11,352 bases of DNA, from assembly GCA_021851465.1 (NCBI GenBank), contig JAJZDL010000084.1:1-11352 (forward strand), written 5' to 3'. Positions 7,104 to 11,352 of the stretch are shown piece by piece. The stretch is from Acidobacteriota bacterium. Lineage in GTDB: Bacteria > Acidobacteriota > Terriglobia > Terriglobales > Acidobacteriaceae. Under the pieces are notes generated by a model. That model searched no databases. It was not told the origin of the DNA and worked only from the letters and a program-made list of their open reading frames with translations. Positions within the stretch are counted from its first letter, which is position 1, and every line of letters begins with the position of its first letter. The position numbers were made by a program, and so were the translations under genes.

Positions 7104-8692
7104 GACTCTTCGCCACACACCGGGCCAATTCGTACCCATCGCTCCCGCTGCGCACCGGCGCGGGATGGCGGGGCCTGGCTCGGCGCAACGCGAGATGCAT
7201 CGCGGCTCTTTCACTCGTGGCTTTTGGCAGCCTGCGTGGATACGACCGGGCCTTCGGACAGGACGGCGCACTCTCGGTGAAGTCTATCGCAGGGCCGGAG
7301 AGCGCAGTGCTTGCGTCGCCTTCCATTCACTCCGCAAGCGCCAATGACGTGCTTCATGTGATGGTGGGCCACTCGATGGTGCTGACCTCCGCCACGCCGC
7401 TGCGCCGCGTCTACATTGGCAATCCCTCCGTCCTTGAGACCTACACCTCGGGCACGAGCGAGGTTGTGCTCACGGCAAAAGCTGTCGGCGCAAGCAGCAT
7501 GGTGCTATGGGACGCGGCGGGTGGCCGGCGCGTCTACGCGGTCTCCGCAGACCTCGATCCGGCCGACCTGCGTGCATCGTTGGATGCGGCATTTCCAAAC
7601 TCCGCCATTCACGTTGAGACGGGCGAAGGGAGGATCTTTCTTACTGGGTCGGTGTCCACCGATGCGGCCTCCGACGCGGCGTACAAGATGGCTTCGCTGT
7701 ACACCAGGGACGTTGTCAACTCGTTGCGCGTCGTTCCCGTGCATGGCAAGCAGGTGGAGCTGAAGCTGCGCATTGTGGAGGTGGACCGTACGCGCCTCGA
7801 CCAGTACGGCGTCAACATCTTCTCTGGCGGGCGGACCGCGTTTGGGACCACGACCCAGCAGTTCAGCAGCGTGGCGACCGGCAGCGGATCGTCGCTCCAG
7901 GTCAGCGACCCGCTCAACATTTTTCTCTACAACTCCAAGCTGAACCTCGGGATGACGATCCAGGATCTGGAGCAGAAGCAGATCCTCCAGGTGCTGGCCG
8001 AGCCCACGTTGACCACGCTCAGCGGCCTGACGGCGAGCTTCCTCTCCGGCGGCGAGTTTCCCATTCCCGTGGTGCAGGGCGGGGCCGGAGTCGGCAACGC
8101 GACGGCGATCACCATCATGTTCCAGCCCTACGGGGTGAAGGTTGCGTTTACTCCGACGGTAAACCCCGACGGATCGATCCGGCTGAAGCTGTCGCCCGAG
8201 GTCAGCGCGCTGGACTACACCAACGCGGTCACTATCTCCGGCTTTACCATCCCGGCCCTCTCGACGAGGCGCGCGGAGACGGAGGTGGAGATCCAGAATG
8301 GACAGAGCTTTATCGTCTCCGGGTTGCTGGATCATCGCACCACGGAGATCATGAGCCAGATCCCGGGCATTGGGAACATCCCCGTCCTGGGGCAGTTCTT
8401 CCGCTCGAAGAACCTCAACCACTCTGTGGTGGAGCTGGTCATCATCGTGACCGCAACGGTGGTAGACCCACTGACCACTTTCACTCCCGCAGAGACGCAG
8501 CAGCCGAAGTTCGCGGTGCCGAACCTCGACTCCAGCGCCTTCGATGCGTGGTCGCACGAAAAGATCGAAACGGGCATTACGACGCCGCAATCGCAGCCTG
8601 CTGTGCAGCCTGTAGTGCAGCCGCAACTACAGCAGCAAGCGCAACCGTCGGCAGGCGCAACTGCTCCGCAGCCGCGAGGAAACCAGCCATGA
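7100..8692 (+). CDS. cpaC: Outer-membrane secretin of the Tad pilus (CpaC/RcpA)
   Basis: A 530-aa protein. In order: an unusual 30-residue basic leader before the hydrophobic signal core (about 33-45, cleavage near AFGQ); the pilus-secretin N-terminal domain (about 82-152, ending VYAVSADLDPADL); a BON-like domain (about 155-215, HVETGEGRIFLTGSV); and the secretin core (about 218-457) with LAEPTLTTLSGLTASFLSGG, VKVAFTPTVNPDG, the IPVLGQFF motif (427-434) and a closing VIIVTATVVDP strand. It should form the multimeric outer-membrane channel through which the Flp fibre leaves the cell. The C-terminal tail (about 495-530) is low-complexity Gln/Pro. The GGAGGAG at 7086-7092 sits 7 nt before the ATG, supporting the long leader. 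Both gene ends overlap the neighbours by 4 bp. No CpaD-like gene, which accompanies the secretin in alphaproteobacterial loci, is present. Confidence 0.94.
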   Translation: MRLFATHRANSYPSLPLRTGAGWRGLARRNARCIAALSLVAFGSLRGYDRAFGQDGALSVKSIAGPESAVLASPSIHSASANDVLHVMVGHSMVLTSATPLRRVYIGNPSVLETYTSGTSEVVLTAKAVGASSMVLWDAAGGRRVYAVSADLDPADLRASLDAAFPNSAIHVETGEGRIFLTGSVSTDAASDAAYKMASLYTRDVVNSLRVVPVHGKQVELKLRIVEVDRTRLDQYGVNIFSGGRTAFGTTTQQFSSVATGSGSSLQVSDPLNIFLYNSKLNLGMTIQDLEQKQILQVLAEPTLTTLSGLTASFLSGGEFPIPVVQGGAGVGNATAITIMFQPYGVKVAFTPTVNPDGSIRLKLSPEVSALDYTNAVTISGFTIPALSTRRAETEVEIQNGQSFIVSGLLDHRTTEIMSQIPGIGNIPVLGQFFRSKNLNHSVVELVIIVTATVVDPLTTFTPAETQQPKFAVPNLDSSAFDAWSHEKIETGITTPQSQPAVQPVVQPQLQQQAQPSAGATAPQPRGNQP

Positions 8693-9918
8693 CCGGCAAA
8701 GCGGAGAGCCTGGAGCATTCAGCGCTGGCGATCTTCAGCGTCTGCACGGATGAAGACGTTGTGAGCGTGGCGACGACCGCTTCGTTCACAATCTCCGGTG
8801 CGCGCTTCGCGGGCGAGTTCCGCGACTACATCACCGCGGAGAAGCGACCGCAGTTCTCCCCGACGCTGAAGAGCGCAGCCTGCTGCGTCGCTCTGATCGA
8901 CTTCGACCGCGACCCCGAACAGGCCATTGCAACGACCGAACGGCTCCATCATATCTTTCATCAAAAGATCGGGATCATTGGGGTCGGCGCGCAGTTGGAC
9001 GCGGGCATCCTGCTGCGCGCCGTCCGCAACGGTTGCACCGAGTTCCTGACCAAGCCGGTCGGACTGCCGGAATTGACTGCATCGTTGAACCGATTCAATG
9101 CCGTTCTGGCCATCGACCCGCGCGCGCAGAGCGGCTTTGGCCGGGTGCTCACGTTCTTCGGCGCCAAGGGCGGTGTTGGGACGACCATGCTGGCGGTCCA
9201 CCTGGCGATCTTCCTGGTGCGCCAGCATGGCAAGAAGGTATTGCTAATCGACCACAAACAGCAGCTTGGCCACGTGGCGCTGTACCTGGGGCTGAAGGAC
9301 ACGCAGTACCACTTCGAGGAGCTGCTGCACAATGCGGACCGGCTCGACTCCGAACTTCTGAACGGCTTTATCGTGCGCCACAGGAGCGGGCTCGATGCGA
9401 TTGCGTCGCCGGAGATGTCGAGCGGCCCGCACGAGGCCACCAGCGACGAGTTCGAGCGCGTCATGGACTTTCTGCGCCGCGAGTACGACTACGTCCTGAT
9501 CGATTCCTCGATGGCGTGCCACGACCCGAAGAGCGCGCTGATCGAACAGTCGGATGAGGTATACATCGTTTCGACGCCGGACGTTGCCGCGTTGCGCGAC
9601 CTGGCGCGGCTGGTCGAGAACCTGTCTCTCAACGAGGCATCGACGGGCAAGCTGCGCCTTGTGGTCAACCGCTCCACGTCCAGCGATTCGGTAACGCCGG
9701 AACAGATCGAAAAGACAGTGCGTTTCCCGATCTTCGCCACTGTTCCCAACAACTACTTCGAGCTGCTGCGCGCCATCAACGATGGGGAGCCCATCTCGCC
9801 GCAACGGCGCTCGGAGTTCAACCAGGCGCTCTCCCGTTGGGCCAATCGGATCGTCGGTGGCGCCAACGGTGCGGAGGCATTCTCGGTAAAGAAGAAGCTG
9901 TTTGCCTTTTTGCGCTGA
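8689..9918 (+). CDS. cpaE: CpaE/TadZ-like pilus localisation ATPase (receiver-like domain plus MinD/ParA fold)
   Basis: A 409-aa cytoplasmic protein. Residues about 12-130 form a response-regulator-like domain; ALIDFD provides a possible acceptor Asp and EFLTKPVG the receiver-type Lys-Pro. Residues about 150-385 are a MinD/ParA-type ATPase: deviant Walker A FGAKGGVGTT (signature K160), Walker B-like YDYVLIDSS, and the VSTPDVAALRDLARLVENL segment typical of CpaE. The family positions the Tad apparatus, usually at the cell pole. Odd point: where relatives usually have an Asp-x-Asp A' motif (IDLDLQFGD-like), this protein reads LIDHKQQLGHVALYLGL, keeping the first acid but not the second. GAGGAA (8676-8681) lies 7 nt before the ATG, which overlaps the cpaC stop. 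The family call is firm; whether it hydrolyses ATP is open. Confidence 0.92.
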   Translation: MTGKAESLEHSALAIFSVCTDEDVVSVATTASFTISGARFAGEFRDYITAEKRPQFSPTLKSAACCVALIDFDRDPEQAIATTERLHHIFHQKIGIIGVGAQLDAGILLRAVRNGCTEFLTKPVGLPELTASLNRFNAVLAIDPRAQSGFGRVLTFFGAKGGVGTTMLAVHLAIFLVRQHGKKVLLIDHKQQLGHVALYLGLKDTQYHFEELLHNADRLDSELLNGFIVRHRSGLDAIASPEMSSGPHEATSDEFERVMDFLRREYDYVLIDSSMACHDPKSALIEQSDEVYIVSTPDVAALRDLARLVENLSLNEASTGKLRLVVNRSTSSDSVTPEQIEKTVRFPIFATVPNNYFELLRAINDGEPISPQRRSEFNQALSRWANRIVGGANGAEAFSVKKKLFAFLR

Positions 9919-9920
9919 AA

Positions 9921-9960
9921 GTTGACGCAACGGAATTTGCAATTGCAAAGAGGTGTCAAC
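9921..9960 (+). promoter_or_regulatory. Nested inverted repeat in the cpaE-cpaF gap overlapping the cpaF ribosome-binding site
   Basis: The 43-bp gap is almost wholly symmetric. GTTGAC (9921-9926) pairs with GTCAAC (9955-9960), extended by a G-U and a C-G pair (to 9928 and 9953). Inside it sits the perfect 14-bp palindrome TTTGCAATTGCAAA (9936-9949). The cpaF Shine-Dalgarno AGAGG (9949-9953) touches both elements, and the ATG at 9962 follows directly. As RNA it could mask the ribosome site; as DNA it could be an operator. TTGACG (9922-9927) also resembles a -35, but no good -10 follows. Symmetry is seen directly; function is inferred. Confidence 0.5.
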
Positions 9961-9961
9961 G

Positions 9962-11320
9962 ATGTCTGAACTGTCGATGTACATAGCTCCGTCCGCGCGC
10001 ACTACAGGATCCGGCGAGGCCCGCGCAACAGCGGTACTGGGCGAGCGCGCACGCAACACGTTGAAGACCGCCGTCCATCACGAACTGCTGCGGAGAATGG
10101 ATCTTGAAAGATTGGCGGCGATGCAGGCGGAAGGAATGAGCGGACGGCAGCGCCTGCTCGCCGTGATCCTGCAGTTGATCGGCGAGCAGAACGCACCGCT
10201 CAGCACGCTGGACCGCGACCACCTGGCACAGAACATTCTGGACGAGGTCTTCGGACTGGGCCCGCTGGAGCCTTTACTGCACGACCCGACAGTCAGCGAC
10301 ATTCTGGTCAACACCTATAAGACAGTCTATGTAGAACGGCGCGGCGTGATCGAGAAGACGAACATCGTCTTCAAGGACGAGGCCCACCTGATGCACATTA
10401 TCGACAAGATTGTGTCGGCGGTTGGCCGGCGCATCGACGAATCGTCGCCCATGGTGGACGCGCGGCTGCTGGACGGGTCGCGCGTGAACATCGTGATTCC
10501 GCCGCTCGCGGTGGACGGGCCCCTTCTCTCGATCCGCCGTTTTGGCACGACGCCGTTGACCGCCGAAGACCTGCTGCGTTACCGCACGCTGACCCCGCAG
10601 ATGCTCGAGACGCTGCGCGGGGCTGTACGCGCGCGCCTCAACATTGTCGTCTCCGGCGGCACGGGATCGGGAAAGACGACGCTGCTGAACGTGCTCTCCG
10701 GCTTCATCTCCGATGCCGAGCGCATCGTAACGATCGAGGACTCGGCGGAGTTGCAAATCAAACAGGAACACGTCGCTCGCCTGGAGTGCCGCCCCTCCAA
10801 CCTGGAGGGCAAGGGGGCAATCCGCCAGCGGGAGCTGGTAATCAACGCGCTGCGCATGAGGCCCGACCGCATTATTCTCGGCGAGGTGCGCGGCGAAGAG
10901 GCCCTGGACATGTTGCAGGCCATGAACACAGGACACGACGGCTCCATTACAACGGTCCATGCCAACAACCCGCGGGACGCGATCGCGCGCATCGAGACGA
11001 TGGCGATGATGGGTTCGATCGTTCTGCCCGCGGCGGCAATCCGCGCACAGATCGCCTCGGCCATCGACGTGATCGTCCAGGTGTCCCGCATGAGCGACGG
11101 CTCGCGCCGCGTGACCCATATCAGCGAGATTACAGGGACTAGCGGGGACGTTATCAGCCTGCAGGAAATTTATCTGTTCGAGAAGCTGGGGCTTGGCCCC
11201 AGTGGAAACGTGAAGGGGCGGTTCCGCTCGACGGGGATTGTGCCCAAGTTCGGCGAGCGCCTGAAGGCCGCCGGAATCCCACTGGGCCTCAACCTGCTAG
11301 ACCATTCGGTCGAAGTATAG
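9962..11320 (+). CDS. cpaF: Tad pilus assembly/secretion ATPase (CpaF/TadA, GspE/VirB11 superfamily)
   Basis: A 452-aa cytoplasmic hexameric ATPase that powers Flp pilus extension (and in some relatives retraction). Residues 1-80 are a helical N-terminal part; NILDEVFGLGPLEPLLHDPTVSDILVN marks the start of the CpaF core. ATPase motifs are intact: Walker A GGTGSGKTT (K238), the Asp box TIEDSAELQI (E259/D260), Walker B ILGEVRG (E308), and the His box TTVHANNPRDA (H333). The ATG at 9962 is chosen because AGAGG lies 8 nt upstream; a GTG at 9953 in the same frame would place that site inside the start codon. Length and motif order are normal. It is the only gene in the cpaA-cpaF run not overlapping its upstream neighbour, so its translation may be set separately by the inverted repeat before it. 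Identification is very secure. Confidence 0.96.
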   Translation: MSELSMYIAPSARTTGSGEARATAVLGERARNTLKTAVHHELLRRMDLERLAAMQAEGMSGRQRLLAVILQLIGEQNAPLSTLDRDHLAQNILDEVFGLGPLEPLLHDPTVSDILVNTYKTVYVERRGVIEKTNIVFKDEAHLMHIIDKIVSAVGRRIDESSPMVDARLLDGSRVNIVIPPLAVDGPLLSIRRFGTTPLTAEDLLRYRTLTPQMLETLRGAVRARLNIVVSGGTGSGKTTLLNVLSGFISDAERIVTIEDSAELQIKQEHVARLECRPSNLEGKGAIRQRELVINALRMRPDRIILGEVRGEEALDMLQAMNTGHDGSITTVHANNPRDAIARIETMAMMGSIVLPAAAIRAQIASAIDVIVQVSRMSDGSRRVTHISEITGTSGDVISLQEIYLFEKLGLGPSGNVKGRFRSTGIVPKFGERLKAAGIPLGLNLLDHSVEV

Positions 11321-11347
11321 AGGAGCGGCGGAGAGGAAACGCAGACG

Positions 11348-11352
11348 ATGGG
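11348..11352 (+). CDS. Start of the next operon gene, probably tadB (truncated by the window)
   Basis: AGAGGAA at 11332-11338 lies about 10 nt before an ATG at 11348, 28 bp after the cpaF stop. Only the first codon and two bases are inside the window. In Tad loci the gene after cpaF is nearly always tadB (an inner-membrane platform protein of the GspF type), so that is the expected product; no protein sequence is available to confirm it. Confidence 0.4.

Noticed and set aside
1..11352. Search for CRISPR arrays, tRNA genes, insertion sequences, integrase sites or phage defence genes
   Set aside because: No regularly spaced repeats, cloverleaf, transposase motif or flanking direct repeats were seen; all long stretches are accounted for by the genes listed.

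Overview
The window is GC-rich and densely coded. Its gene content fits a free-living soil-type Gram-negative bacterium. The mix of a secreted S53 (sedolisin) peptidase with Ig-like C-terminal modules, a DsbA-like protein with an Ala/Pro linker, and a Tad/Flp pilus operon in the order flp-cpaA-cpaB-cpaC-cpaE-cpaF is reminiscent of Acidobacteriota (Terriglobia). That assignment is inferred from protein style only; there is no rRNA gene or other taxonomic marker here.

Left part (1-3740). A large secreted peptidase precursor runs leftward from 2299 off the window edge. Its prodomain, Glu/Asp/Ser catalytic residues and calcium-site residues are visible, and an Ig-like domain follows. It is divergent from a periplasmic thiol-disulfide oxidoreductase (2538-3623, CPYC active site), with 238 bp between them. 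That gene converges on a purine-type NCS2 permease (3740-5047, minus strand). A perfect 12-bp stem-loop at 3679-3709 lies between the two and looks like a shared terminator.

Right part (5306-11352). This is the front half of a Tad (tight adherence, type IVc) pilus locus on the plus strand. It holds a 60-aa Flp prepilin, a short prepilin peptidase (CpaA/TadV), the pilus assembly protein CpaB, the outer-membrane secretin CpaC, the MinD-like CpaE/TadZ, the secretion ATPase CpaF/TadA, and the first two codons or so of what is probably tadB. Genes cpaA, cpaB, cpaC and cpaE are joined by three consecutive 4-bp ATGA overlaps. At each of these junctions a Shine-Dalgarno sequence lies 7 nt before the start, so translational coupling is likely. 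The two gaps, flp-cpaA and cpaE-cpaF, each hold an inverted repeat that could set the ratio of products.

I see no wholly new system. The best leads are the nested inverted repeat that fills the cpaE-cpaF gap and could mask the cpaF ribosome-binding site, the degenerate ATPase motif in CpaE, and the divergent pairing of a cysteine-rich secreted peptidase with a disulfide oxidoreductase.
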